A stretch of DNA of 64,000 bases from Pseudomonas sp. Irchel 3H7 (GTDB taxonomy: Bacteria > Pseudomonadota > Gammaproteobacteria > Pseudomonadales > Pseudomonadaceae), in NCBI RefSeq assembly GCF_900187605.1, contig NZ_FYEA01000002.1, forward strand, positions 496,001 to 560,000, read 5' to 3'. The notes below the pieces were generated by a model. The model had not been told where the DNA came from. It ran no database searches and was given only the letters and a program-made list of their open reading frames with translations. Shown piece by piece: positions 17,060-25,415 of the stretch (positions are counted from its first letter, which is position 1; every line of letters starts with the position of its first letter). A program made the translations under genes and the position numbers.

Positions 17060-17707
17060 ATGGCAAGCGAAGCAATCCGCAACCCCCACACCGATCAACT
17101 GCTGACGCCCGAGAATTCAGCGTTGATCATCATCGACTATCAACCGGTTCAGGTGTCTTCGATCCGCTCGATGCCTCGCGATGAACTGGTCTTCAACATC
17201 ACCAGCGTTGCGAAGGCGGCAGTCAACTACAACCTGCCGATCATCCACTCGACCGTGAATGTCGCGACCGGGCGCAACAAACCGCCGATTCAAGAGTTGC
17301 AAGCGGTGCTCGGCCATCTGCCCACCTATGACCGCACGTCGATCAACAGTTGGGAGGACACCGAGTTCAAGCAGGCAGTCAAAGCGCTCGGGCGCAAGAA
17401 ACTGATCATGACCGCGCTGTGGACTGAAGCCTGTCTGACCTTCCCGGTGCTCGACGCGATCCAGGAAGGCTATGAGGTTTATGTGCCGATCGATGCGGTG
17501 GGCGGCACGTCGCCGGCCGCGCACGAGGCGGCGTTGCGCAGAATGGAACAGGCAGGTGCGAAGCTGATCAGCCGGGTGCAGATGTACTGCGAACTGCAGC
17601 GCGACTGGGCGCGAGAGGTGACCGTGCCGGGCTTTATGGGCGTGTTCGAAAACTTCGACGGATTCAATGCTGAAAAGGCACTTCAGGAGGCTGGCAACAA
17701 GGCCTGA
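17060..17707 (+). CDS. Isochorismatase-family cysteine hydrolase
   Basis: A 215-residue protein close in layout to E. coli YcaC. The Asp-Lys-Cys triad is visible: Asp26 in LIIIDYQ, Lys113/114 in GRKKLIM, and Cys125 in WTEACLTFP. The cis-peptide region before the nucleophile is conserved. Family members hydrolyse amides or thioester-like substrates; the substrate here is unknown. It is transcribed divergently from the LysR gene and followed by a stem-loop, so it stands alone. Confidence 0.85.
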   Translation: MASEAIRNPHTDQLLTPENSALIIIDYQPVQVSSIRSMPRDELVFNITSVAKAAVNYNLPIIHSTVNVATGRNKPPIQELQAVLGHLPTYDRTSINSWEDTEFKQAVKALGRKKLIMTALWTEACLTFPVLDAIQEGYEVYVPIDAVGGTSPAAHEAALRRMEQAGAKLISRVQMYCELQRDWAREVTVPGFMGVFENFDGFNAEKALQEAGNKA

Positions 17708-17726
17708 GTAACGGGCCGTTGTTAAA

Positions 17727-17754
17727 GGTGGCGCTGGCAATCGCCGGCGCTGCC
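17727..17754 (+). terminator. Stem-loop after the hydrolase gene
   Basis: A 12-bp stem (with G-U pairs) forms between 17727-17738 and 17743-17754 over loop AATC, followed by TTCATTT. This is likely a terminator. Confidence 0.55.
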
Positions 17755-17883
17755 TTCATTTGGCCTGTTTCGAACGCCTGAAAATAATCTGAACCGCTGA
17801 AGGACCTGCTCGCCTAATGATTAGCTTGTGATCAATCGCACAGGCGATGTGCCAATACCGGCACACTCCGAGAGGTGGTCAAC

Positions 17884-18135
17884 GTGGCTAAAGACGAAAA
17901 GAAAAGCAAAGACAAAGCTGACGCTTCGAAAGCCAGCAAGGATTTGAAGGACAAAAAGTCGTCACCTGCGAAGAAATCAGCAGCGGCTTCGGCGCTTTCA
18001 AAGTCCTCCGACAAGGACAAGAAAGACAAGAAGAAAGACGCCGAGCCGAAGAAATCTGCCAAGAAAGCCGATAGCAAGCCTGAGAACGCCAAAGATTCGA
18101 AGAAGGCTGACAAGCCGGCTAAAAAGAAAAAGTGA
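17884..18135 (+). CDS. Lysine/alanine-rich histone-like protein
   Basis: An 83-residue protein made almost only of Lys, Ala, Asp and Ser (KSKDKADASKASKDLKDKK, SSPAKKSAAASA), ending in KPAKKKK. The GTG at 17884 has AGAGG 8 nt upstream; the GTG at 17875 is less well placed. Composition and length resemble histone H1-like, AlgP-type nucleic-acid-binding tails of Pseudomonas, and the chain is likely disordered. A strong terminator follows. Composition-based assignment only. Confidence 0.7.
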   Translation: MAKDEKKSKDKADASKASKDLKDKKSSPAKKSAAASALSKSSDKDKKDKKKDAEPKKSAKKADSKPENAKDSKKADKPAKKKK

Positions 18136-18148
18136 TCTTGAAGACAAT

Positions 18149-18178
18149 AAAAAACCCGGCATTCGAACCGGGTTTTTT
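18149..18178. terminator. Bidirectional terminator between the Lys-rich gene and oprB
   Basis: AAAAAACCCGG and CCGGGTTTTTT flank a short loop, giving T-runs on both strands. It serves both convergent genes. Confidence 0.85.
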
Positions 18179-18197
18179 ATCGCCTGTAATCGGAAAG

Positions 18198-19496
18198 TCA
18201 GAGCGCCGCTTTCACCTGCAAGCCAAACACCAATGCATTGTCGATGTCCTGCCCGGAGAACGCGCCCGGCTCGATGATGTACTGCACATTCGGGCGCAGG
18301 GTCAGCCAAGGCGTTGCCTGATATCCGTAGCCGAGTTCGATCAATTGCTCGGCGCTGTCCAGGTTCGGGAACGCTGTGCCGTTGTTCAATGCAGCGTCTT
18401 GCAGCACGTCACGGCTGCGCGGGTTTGGCACGGCGCGTCCGTAACCCAGGGCGACGGTGTCACGCGGGCGACCTTCGAATGGTTTGTACAAAACCACCCC
18501 GGTGCCATACCACTTGCTGAACGGCGAAGCCGCTTCGCTGGCCGCCGAGTATTGGCCGAAGGCATGCAGGCTGCGGCCTTCGGAGGTCGGCGAGCGCCAC
18601 ACGGCTTGATCGACCAGCAGGTAATGACCGCCACGACCGGACACTTCGTCGTCGCTGCCAATGCGTTTTACATCAGAGCTGTCGTAGTAGTAGCCGAGCT
18701 TGTATTCGCCAGGCAGATCACCCGCGTGCTTGTACACCAACTCGATCGGCACCACGGTGCCGGTGGTGTGTTTTGGCCCAAGGTGCCAGGCGCGACTGGA
18801 GTTGCCGTTACTTTCCGGATCGACGTTGAACGCGGCCACGCGCAGTTGCCACGAGGACGACAGGTCGTATTTCACCCGCACACCGAGGTGGGCGTTGGGG
18901 TAGTTGGTCCAGCCGCTACCGCCGGACATGTTCAGCGGATGGCCGCAGAAACCGGCGTTCATGAAGTTGCACAGAATGCCGCTGTCGAGGCCACCGAGGT
19001 CGTTGCCCATGGCCATGTAACCGAGCTTCACGTTGAGCGCCGGGGTAAACAGGCTGCGCTCGTAACTCAGTTCGGTCAGTCGCGTGTACAGGCCGCCGTA
19101 GTTTTCCTGAATCGGCAGACGGTTGCCGACGAGGTCTTCCGAAGCGCTGTTGCCGCGGCGGTCGTTGATGGTCAACTGGACCTTGCCGGCATTGTCGACG
19201 CCGTACAGTTTGCTCAGATCGAACTGCACGCCGAGTTTGATGTTCTGCGAGTAGCGCGCCGAGCGATGCAAACCGCCGTCGGCGTTGTATGCCATTTCAC
19301 CGCTGTAATCGCCGGTGAACTTGATGCCTTGTTCATCCATCTGGTGACGCAATCCACCCCAGTCACCGGTGAGAGTGCTGCGGGTCAACAGATCGGAATC
19401 GTTGTCGGCCAGCGCGGGGAGGGTGGTGGTGCATGCGACGCCCAGCAACAGGCCTTTGAACAGGTCGGAACGCGAAAAACGAACAGCCGATAGCAT
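18198..19496 (-). CDS. oprB: OprB-type carbohydrate-selective porin
   Basis: A 432-residue outer-membrane protein. The signal peptide (LLLGVACTTTLPALA) is followed by RSTLTGDWGGLRHQMDEQG, the standard start of OprB porins. The rest alternates in short beta strands with aromatic girdles and ends in VFGLQVKAAL. OprB admits glucose and other sugars across the outer membrane. It follows gcd on the same strand, 105 bp apart, fitting a shared periplasmic glucose oxidation role. AGGAAG lies 6 nt before the ATG. Confidence 0.92.
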   Translation of the reverse strand: MLSAVRFSRSDLFKGLLLGVACTTTLPALADNDSDLLTRSTLTGDWGGLRHQMDEQGIKFTGDYSGEMAYNADGGLHRSARYSQNIKLGVQFDLSKLYGVDNAGKVQLTINDRRGNSASEDLVGNRLPIQENYGGLYTRLTELSYERSLFTPALNVKLGYMAMGNDLGGLDSGILCNFMNAGFCGHPLNMSGGSGWTNYPNAHLGVRVKYDLSSSWQLRVAAFNVDPESNGNSSRAWHLGPKHTTGTVVPIELVYKHAGDLPGEYKLGYYYDSSDVKRIGSDDEVSGRGGHYLLVDQAVWRSPTSEGRSLHAFGQYSAASEAASPFSKWYGTGVVLYKPFEGRPRDTVALGYGRAVPNPRSRDVLQDAALNNGTAFPNLDSAEQLIELGYGYQATPWLTLRPNVQYIIEPGAFSGQDIDNALVFGLQVKAAL

Positions 19497-19538
19497 GTAA
19501 ATCTTCCTGCAGAAAACTTGAGCAATAGGGGGGAAAGC

Positions 19539-19564
19539 AGCGCGGCACCCGAAGGTGCCGCGCT
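19539..19564 (-). terminator. GC-rich stem-loop between gcd and oprB
   Basis: AGCGCGGCACC (19539-19549) pairs exactly with GGTGCCGCGCT (19554-19564) over a CGAA loop. There is no T-run. It could terminate or weaken gcd transcription before oprB, or stabilise the gcd mRNA end. Confidence 0.5.
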
Positions 19565-19601
19565 CAAAGCAAGCGTCCGCGTTTAACGTGGACGCAGTGG
19601 T

Positions 19602-22007
19602 TTACGGCAGGGCGTAAGCCATCACGTAGTCGCCGCGATCGGTCGACTGACGCGCACCACCGGCGGTGATGACGATGTATTGCTTGCCGGTTTTCGGCGA
19701 AACATAGGTCATCGGGCCGCCCTGACTGCCGACCGGCAGACGTGCTTTCCAGACTTCTTCACCGTTGCCGCTGTTGAACGCACGCAGGTAGAAGTCCTGA
19801 GTGCCGGCGATGAAGATCAAACCACCTTGGGTCGACAGGGTGCCGCCGAGGGTTGGCAGACCGATCTTGATCGGCAGGTGCATGCGGATGCCCAGTGGAC
19901 CGGTGTCTTCAACAGTGCCGACCGGAACCTGCCAGGCGATTTTCTGGGTCTTCATGTCGATCGCGGTCAGCGTACCGAACGGCGGTGCCTGGCAAGGAAT
20001 GCCGGCTACCGACAGGAAGCGGTTTTTGTTCACCGCGTAAGGCGTGCCTTTCAGCGGAACGGCGCCCATACCAGTGTTCAGCGCTTCGCCACCGCCAGCG
20101 GCCTGGCCTTTGTTCTGCGACGGGATCATCTGAATCCACAGGCCCAGACGCATGTCGTTGACGAAGATGAAACCGTGCACCGGGTCAGTGGAAATGCTGC
20201 CCCAGTTCATGCCACCCAGCGAACCCGGGAAGCTCAGCGATTTATCGGTACCCGGTGCGGTGTACAGACCGTCGTAACGCATGCCTTTGAAGTCGATGCG
20301 GCAGAGCAACTGATCGTACGGAGTGGCGCCCCACATGTCCGATTCGGTCAGGTGCTGAGCACCGATTTCTGGCATGCCTACCGATTTCGGCTGAGTAGGC
20401 GAGTACGGTTCGTTCGGGATGTTCGCCGCTTTGACCGGCACTTCTTTCACGTCGGTCAGCGGTTTGCCGGTTGCACGGTCGAGCACGTAAATCTGCCCGG
20501 CCTTGGTGCCGATGACCAGCGCCGGAACGGTTTTGCCGTCTTTGGTGAAGTCGATCAGGCTCGGCTGCATCGGCAGGTCGAAGTCCCAGAGATCGTTGTG
20601 CACGGTCTGGAATACCCAGCGTTCAGCGCCAGTCGTGGCGTCCAGCGCGAGGATCGACGCGCCGTAGGTGTGATCGAGTTTGCTGCGCTCGACACCATAG
20701 ATGTCGGTCGACGAGCTGCCCATCGGCAGGAACACGGTGTTGGTCGCCGGGTCGTAGGACATCGGCGCCCAGCTGTTCGGCGTGCTGCGCACATAAGTGC
20801 TGCCGTCGGCCGGTGCGTTTTTATCCTGCGGGTTACCCGGGTCGAACGCCCAGCGCATGGCGCCGGTCATCACGTCGAAACCACGGATCACGCCGCCGGG
20901 CATGTCGGTTTGCACGTTGTCAGCTACGCGACCGCCAACTACCACAGTGGTACCGGCCATCAGCGGCGCGGACGACAGCTGATAGTAGCTGTCCGGGACA
21001 TCACCCAGGCCAGCCTTCAGATCTACCTGACCGTTGTTGCCGAAACCCTGGCAGAACTCGCCAGTGTCAGCATCGACCGCGATCAAACGGGCATCAATGG
21101 TGTTGGTCAGCAGACGACGCTGGCAGTTGGCGGCCGGCGCAGGCTTGGCTTCGATGATCGACGAGTTGCTCGGCTGAGCAATCGCTTTGGTGGCGTCGAA
21201 ATAGGCCATGCCACGGCAACGCTGCCAGACTTTCGACTGAGCGTTGATCGCGTTCTTCCACAGCTCTTTACCGGTGTCGGCATCGAGGGCAATCAGGTTG
21301 TTGTGCGGGGTGCAGATGAACACCTTGTTGCCGACCTGCAGCGGGGTGAGCTGGTCTTCGGCGCCGTTGCCATCGCTCTCGGCGACGTCACCGGTGTGGT
21401 AGGTCCACGCGACTTTCAGCTTGTCGACGTTGCTGCGGTTGATCTGGTCCAGCGCAGCGAAGCGGCTGCCACCTTCGGTATTACCGTAGTGCGCCCAGTC
21501 TTTCTGCGCCTTGTCCGACTCGACCGGAGTCAGGCCCGGGCCAGTGCCGGTTGCTGCCACGGTTGGATGGGCGACGAACATGTTGCCGGCCGCCACAACC
21601 ACGCCGACCGCCAGCACCGCAGCCACGGCGTAAGCGCCGCGACCGGCAACGCCACCGTTGGCACGCTTGAGCAGCGGATAAACCAGCGCCACGACCAGGC
21701 CGATCACACTGAACATGAACAGGCGCGAGAACACCGGCCAGAACACCAGCCCGGCATCGCTCACCGCCCAGATCGCAGTTCCGACCAGGAACGCGGCAAA
21801 CAGCCACGCGCCGGCAGGCTTGAAGCGCGCGATCAGCAGACCGGAAACGGCCATGACCAAGCCACCCACCAGGAAGTACCACGAGCCTCCCAGGCTGACC
21901 AACTTCACGCCGCCCGCAGCCAGCGCCAAGCCGAGCAGGGCGATGACGACGCCCAGCCCGATCAGAATGAATTTTGATATGCCCGAGAGGCGTTGACTCT
22001 GCTTCAC
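19602..22007 (-). CDS. gcd: Membrane-bound PQQ-dependent glucose dehydrogenase
   Basis: An 801-residue quinoprotein. Five hydrophobic segments occupy residues 10-155. A periplasmic PQQ propeller follows, with DWAHYGNTEGGSRFAALDQI, LTPLQVGNKVFICTPHNN, WAPMSYDPATNTVFLPMG, VHNDLWDFDLPMQPSLIDF and MTYVSPKTGKQYIVITAGGA. E. coli Gcd has 796 residues. It oxidises glucose to gluconolactone in the periplasm and feeds electrons to ubiquinone; in soil pseudomonads this acidification also dissolves phosphate. The start is GTG with a weak ribosome binding site. A near-perfect promoter with an internal palindrome lies just upstream. Confidence 0.95.
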   Translation of the reverse strand: MKQSQRLSGISKFILIGLGVVIALLGLALAAGGVKLVSLGGSWYFLVGGLVMAVSGLLIARFKPAGAWLFAAFLVGTAIWAVSDAGLVFWPVFSRLFMFSVIGLVVALVYPLLKRANGGVAGRGAYAVAAVLAVGVVVAAGNMFVAHPTVAATGTGPGLTPVESDKAQKDWAHYGNTEGGSRFAALDQINRSNVDKLKVAWTYHTGDVAESDGNGAEDQLTPLQVGNKVFICTPHNNLIALDADTGKELWKNAINAQSKVWQRCRGMAYFDATKAIAQPSNSSIIEAKPAPAANCQRRLLTNTIDARLIAVDADTGEFCQGFGNNGQVDLKAGLGDVPDSYYQLSSAPLMAGTTVVVGGRVADNVQTDMPGGVIRGFDVMTGAMRWAFDPGNPQDKNAPADGSTYVRSTPNSWAPMSYDPATNTVFLPMGSSSTDIYGVERSKLDHTYGASILALDATTGAERWVFQTVHNDLWDFDLPMQPSLIDFTKDGKTVPALVIGTKAGQIYVLDRATGKPLTDVKEVPVKAANIPNEPYSPTQPKSVGMPEIGAQHLTESDMWGATPYDQLLCRIDFKGMRYDGLYTAPGTDKSLSFPGSLGGMNWGSISTDPVHGFIFVNDMRLGLWIQMIPSQNKGQAAGGGEALNTGMGAVPLKGTPYAVNKNRFLSVAGIPCQAPPFGTLTAIDMKTQKIAWQVPVGTVEDTGPLGIRMHLPIKIGLPTLGGTLSTQGGLIFIAGTQDFYLRAFNSGNGEEVWKARLPVGSQGGPMTYVSPKTGKQYIVITAGGARQSTDRGDYVMAYALP

Positions 22008-22036
22008 GTTGAGTGTCCCGTTGAAATGAGGCGCGC

Positions 22037-22065
22037 ATTATATAGTTAGGTAACTACCTAGTTAA
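22037..22065 (-). promoter_or_regulatory. gcd promoter with operator-like palindrome in the spacer
   Basis: On the minus strand the -35 is TTAACT (22065-22060), the spacer is 17 bp and the -10 is TATAAT (22042-22037), 30 bp before the gcd GTG. The palindrome TAGGTA-AC-TACCTA (22047-22060) fills the spacer, a position where a bound repressor would block RNA polymerase. The repressor is not evident nearby. Confidence 0.7.
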
Positions 22066-22380
22066 ATCACAAATTTCAACGTGAAGCGTAGTTCGCCGTT
22101 TTGACTCGCGCCTGCCGGGGACTCAGATGTGGAAATGTCTGTCGAAATGCGCACAAAAATAGCTGTTCTGTCAGATTGATTGTAAGTTGTGACAGGTATC
22201 GGATGCCGCGCCCTCAGGCGCAATTCATTTTCACCGGGTTGTAAATGCGACGAATAACCGCCCGTTAGCCCGTCCCAGAGCGGTTGATGGGCGCATCGAG
22301 CTATATGGATATGCTTTTTTAATCTTGGAATTCGCCACGGTTTACCGCTCAACTTGCGCCTTTTTGATAGGTGGCTATTT
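22066..22380. other. Intergenic region between gcd and the SolA-like gene
   Basis: About 315 bp. A 96-codon minus-strand frame here has no ribosome binding site or motif and is not accepted. The region should carry the promoter of the plus-strand pair, but I cannot place it firmly. Confidence 0.4.
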
Positions 22381-23559
22381 ATGTCCGAGCGATGTGAGGT
22401 GGTGGTTCTGGGCTTGGGAGCGATGGGCGCAGCAACGGTTTATCAGCTGGCGAAAGCGGGGGTGAACGTTGTTGGTATTGATCGTCATCACCCGCCGCAC
22501 AACCTCGGTTCCAGCCATGGCGATACTCGAATCACTCGGCTTTCGGTCGGCGAGGGCGCGCAATATGTGCCGATCGTGCGCAATTCTCATCGCATCTGGC
22601 GTGAGCTGGAGGCCCTGACCGGCGAGTCTTTGTTCGAGCAGTCGGGTTTGCTGGTGCTGACGTCGAGCGCCGAGTTCGATCCTGAAGATTCGACCGACTT
22701 CACCCTGCGCACCATCGGCCTAGCGCAGACTTACGGCATTGAGCACGAAGTCCTGTCCGCCGAACAGATTCGCCAGCGCTTCCCACAATTCGCCAACGTG
22801 CACGACTCGGCCATCGGCTATTTTGAACCGGGCGGAGGCTTCGTGCGCCCCGAGCGCTGCATCGATGTTCAGCTCAAATTGGCCGAGCAACACGGAGCGA
22901 CACTCTACAAAGGCGAGACTGTCACCGGGATCAGCTCGAACGAGGAGGGTGTCACGGTCACCACGGACCGGCGCACGCTGTTTGCCAATAAGCTGGTGAT
23001 CAGCGCGGGCAACTGGAACGGCGAGTTGCTCGGTGAGCCCTATCAGAATCTGCTCAGCGTTTACCGGCAGAAGCTGTTCTGGTTCGAGCTGGAAGAGAAC
23101 GCCGGACTGGTCGGCCACTCACCGACGTTCATCTTCACCCACGGTCGCGGTGACGACAAAATCAACTACGGCTTTCCCGCGCTACCCGGCGAAAGCAGCA
23201 TGAAAATCGCCACCGCGCAGTACCACACCTCAACGTCAGCGCAGGCCATTGACCGCACGGTTTCAGCGGCCGAAGCGCAGGATATGTACGAACACCAGGT
23301 CCACGAGCGCATCGCTGGTGTGACCTCTAAAGTGCTCAAGACTGCGGTTTGCGCCTACACCGTGACGCCAGACCGGCATTTCATCATCGACGAGCATCCG
23401 TCGCTGCAACACACCCTGTTCGTCTCTGCGTGCTCCGGGCACGGCTTCAAACATTCCGCCGCGCTCGGCGAAGCATTTGCCCAGTGGTGCATGCGCGGCT
23501 CGAGCGACCTGGATCTGTCCTCTTTCTCCCTAAAACGCTTCGAAGGAAAACTATCGTGA
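22381..23559 (+). CDS. SolA-like FAD-dependent N-methyl amino acid oxidase
   Basis: A 392-residue monomeric sarcosine oxidase/N-methyltryptophan oxidase-type protein. The FAD motif VLGLGAMGAATVYQLAKAG is at residues 8-26, followed by LGSSHGDTRITRL, the segment that carries flavin contacts in this family. The C-terminal CSGHGFKHSAALGE holds the FAD-proximal site, and Cys in KTAVCAYTVTPD matches the Cys that binds FAD covalently. It oxidatively demethylates N-methyl amino acids to give formaldehyde and peroxide. AGGTGG precedes the ATG. Its stop overlaps the start of a MetQ-like gene. The substrate is unknown. Confidence 0.87.
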   Translation: MSERCEVVVLGLGAMGAATVYQLAKAGVNVVGIDRHHPPHNLGSSHGDTRITRLSVGEGAQYVPIVRNSHRIWRELEALTGESLFEQSGLLVLTSSAEFDPEDSTDFTLRTIGLAQTYGIEHEVLSAEQIRQRFPQFANVHDSAIGYFEPGGGFVRPERCIDVQLKLAEQHGATLYKGETVTGISSNEEGVTVTTDRRTLFANKLVISAGNWNGELLGEPYQNLLSVYRQKLFWFELEENAGLVGHSPTFIFTHGRGDDKINYGFPALPGESSMKIATAQYHTSTSAQAIDRTVSAAEAQDMYEHQVHERIAGVTSKVLKTAVCAYTVTPDRHFIIDEHPSLQHTLFVSACSGHGFKHSAALGEAFAQWCMRGSSDLDLSSFSLKRFEGKLS

Positions 23560-24335
23560 AACGCGTCGCGCTCTCCGTAGCACTGCTGGTCGCCGCCATG
23601 GGCAATGCCTATGCCGAAACCCTGAAAATCGCCGTGGTGCCTGTGCCCCACGCCGAGATTCTGGAGTTCTTGAAGCCGGAACTGGCCAAGGAAGGGGTGA
23701 CGCTGGATGTCAAAGTCTTCTCCGACTACATTCAACCCGACCGGCAGACCGATGAAGGCTTGCTCGACGCCAATTACTTCCAGAGCAAACCGTATTACGA
23801 GGCCTACAAAAAAGACCGCCCGAGCAGCGACCAAGTGCCGATCGTCGCCGTGCACATCGAACCGTTCGGTGCCTACTCGAAGAAGATCAAAAACATCAGC
23901 GAACTCAAGGATGGCGCGACCATTGCCATTCCCAACGACCCGACCAACTCCGGTCGGGCGCTGCTGCTGATCGCCAAACAAGGCCTGATCACCCTGAAGG
24001 ATCCTGACAACATCATGGCCACGCGCCTGGATATCGTCAGCAATCCCAAGCATCTGAAGTTCCAGGAGCTCGAAGCGGCTATGCTGCCGCGGGTGTTGAA
24101 TCAGGTCGACATGGCGTTGATCAACGCCAACTACGCGCTGGAAGCCAAACTGGTGCCGCACAAAGACGCGCTGTTTATCGAAAGTTCGGAATCGCCGTAC
24201 GCCAATTATCTGTACGTGCGTCGCGACAAGGCCAACGCGCCGGCGGTGCAGAAACTCGGCGCATTGCTTAACTCACCGCAAGTGAAGCAGTTCATTCTTG
24301 AGCGTTATCACGGTGATGTGGTGCCGGCGTTCTGA
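23556..24335 (+). CDS. MetQ/NlpA-family ABC substrate-binding protein
   Basis: A 259-residue periplasmic protein. It starts at GTG, overlapping the oxidase stop (GTGA). The signal peptide KRVALSVALLVAAMGNAYA is cleaved before ETLKIAVVPVPHAE; there is no lipobox Cys, unlike MetQ of E. coli. The fold blocks FSDYIQPDRQTDEGLLDANYFQ, AIPNDPTNSGRALLLIA and MALINANYALEA are those of methionine-binding MetQ proteins. No metN or metI partner adjoins, so it must use a distant transporter. Being coupled to an N-methyl amino acid oxidase suggests a methylated amino acid ligand; this is inference. Confidence 0.85.
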   Translation: MKRVALSVALLVAAMGNAYAETLKIAVVPVPHAEILEFLKPELAKEGVTLDVKVFSDYIQPDRQTDEGLLDANYFQSKPYYEAYKKDRPSSDQVPIVAVHIEPFGAYSKKIKNISELKDGATIAIPNDPTNSGRALLLIAKQGLITLKDPDNIMATRLDIVSNPKHLKFQELEAAMLPRVLNQVDMALINANYALEAKLVPHKDALFIESSESPYANYLYVRRDKANAPAVQKLGALLNSPQVKQFILERYHGDVVPAF

Positions 24336-24339
24336 CGCC

Positions 24340-24374
24340 GTCGGGAGCCGCCAGAAATGCTGACGGCTCCCGAC
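24340..24374. terminator. Stem-loop between the MetQ-like gene and bestrophin gene
   Basis: GTCGGGAGCCG (24340-24350) pairs perfectly with CGGCTCCCGAC (24364-24374) over 13 nt. The genes converge here, so it may serve both. No T-run. Confidence 0.6.
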
Positions 24375-24378
24375 ATCC

Positions 24379-25281
24379 TCAAGCGATCTCTTCAAACCTG
24401 CGCACATCGCCCAAGGAATCACGCTGCATCGACTGCAGGTTTTTTTCGATGGTTTCACACAGCGCTTCCATCTGAATCTGATGCTCGCTGTGGCGAAACG
24501 GACTTTGCAGGTCGGTGCCGATGCGTTCGATGGCCAGCAGCATAAAACCCACCACGGTCGAGGCCAGCGGCGTGAACCAGCCCAACGATTCCACCAGTCC
24601 GACCGGGACGATCAGGCAGAACAGCGAAATAAACAGCCGTGGAAAATACACATAAGGGTAGGGCAGCGGTGTATTGGCAATCCGCTCCATGCCGCCCTGA
24701 CTGTTGGACAAATCCACCAGCGTCGATTCCAGCCGCGCCAGGCGAATGCTGTCCAGACGTCCGGCCTTGTATTCCCGTGCAAGCAAAGTCGCGGAACCGG
24801 TGAGGATGTCATTGGCAAAGTTGTTGGTCGTGCCGCTGCGGGCAAACTCATCGGCGGGAATAAACGCGCGGACTTCCTCAGGGCAAGGCTGGCCTTGCAG
24901 ATGCGCGGCGAGGCAATTCACATAAGCGACGTGGCGGCGCAACAGGGTCGACTTGACCGGATTGACCTCGCCATCGGGATCATCCAGCAGCGTCAGCACC
25001 TGGCGGGCGAAGCTGCGTGAATTGTTGATCATCGAACCCCACAACGTGCGTGCTTCCCACCAGCGGTTGTAAGCACTGCTGTTGCGAAAACTGATCAGCA
25101 CGATCAATGCCGAACCCAATAACGTCAGGGGCATCAATGGCAGATTCAGTTTGGCGTTGAGGAACAGCATGAAGTCGACGGTGACGGCGATGTCCCAGAG
25201 CAGCAGCCAGAACAACGCCCAGCCGACATAGCCCAGGGTCTTGATGATCAAACGGTATTTTCTGACGATGGCAGCTTTCAA
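24379..25281 (-). CDS. Bestrophin-like (UPF0187) channel protein
   Basis: A 300-residue membrane protein with the bestrophin signature: an N-terminal pair of membrane helices (GYVGWALFWLLLWDIAVTVDF), then SFRNSSAYNRWWEARTLWGSMINNSR at about residues 66-91. Two more helices follow near 200-245 (FISLFCLIVPVGLVESLG) and a conserved IERIGTDLQSPF. Bacterial members form pentameric ion channels, with KpBest being cation-selective. The start is TTG with ACGAGG 7 nt upstream. It is a single gene with no pathway context. Confidence 0.85.
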   Translation of the reverse strand: MKAAIVRKYRLIIKTLGYVGWALFWLLLWDIAVTVDFMLFLNAKLNLPLMPLTLLGSALIVLISFRNSSAYNRWWEARTLWGSMINNSRSFARQVLTLLDDPDGEVNPVKSTLLRRHVAYVNCLAAHLQGQPCPEEVRAFIPADEFARSGTTNNFANDILTGSATLLAREYKAGRLDSIRLARLESTLVDLSNSQGGMERIANTPLPYPYVYFPRLFISLFCLIVPVGLVESLGWFTPLASTVVGFMLLAIERIGTDLQSPFRHSEHQIQMEALCETIEKNLQSMQRDSLGDVRRFEEIA

Positions 25282-25415
25282 ACGGAAACCTCGTGGCGAG
25301 CGGTAAGCGTTAACGCCTTAGCTCGGACGCTGTTTTCGGGGGAAAGGTTCGGTCAATAGTCTGGCAATCGGCGTCTCGACTAGTCCGGGGTGATCATCGC
25401 CAAAGGCGTTACACC

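Noticed and set aside
18132..19493. 453-codon plus-strand frame opposite oprB
   Set aside because: Shadow of the porin gene; composition is Gln/Arg/Val-rich without domains, and it crosses a strong bidirectional terminator.
19680..21977. 765-codon open frame on the plus strand
   Set aside because: It is antisense to gcd, shows no protein motif and reflects high G+C codon bias.
22062..22352. 96-codon minus-strand frame upstream of gcd
   Set aside because: No ribosome binding site, no recognisable motif, and it would overlap the gcd promoter.
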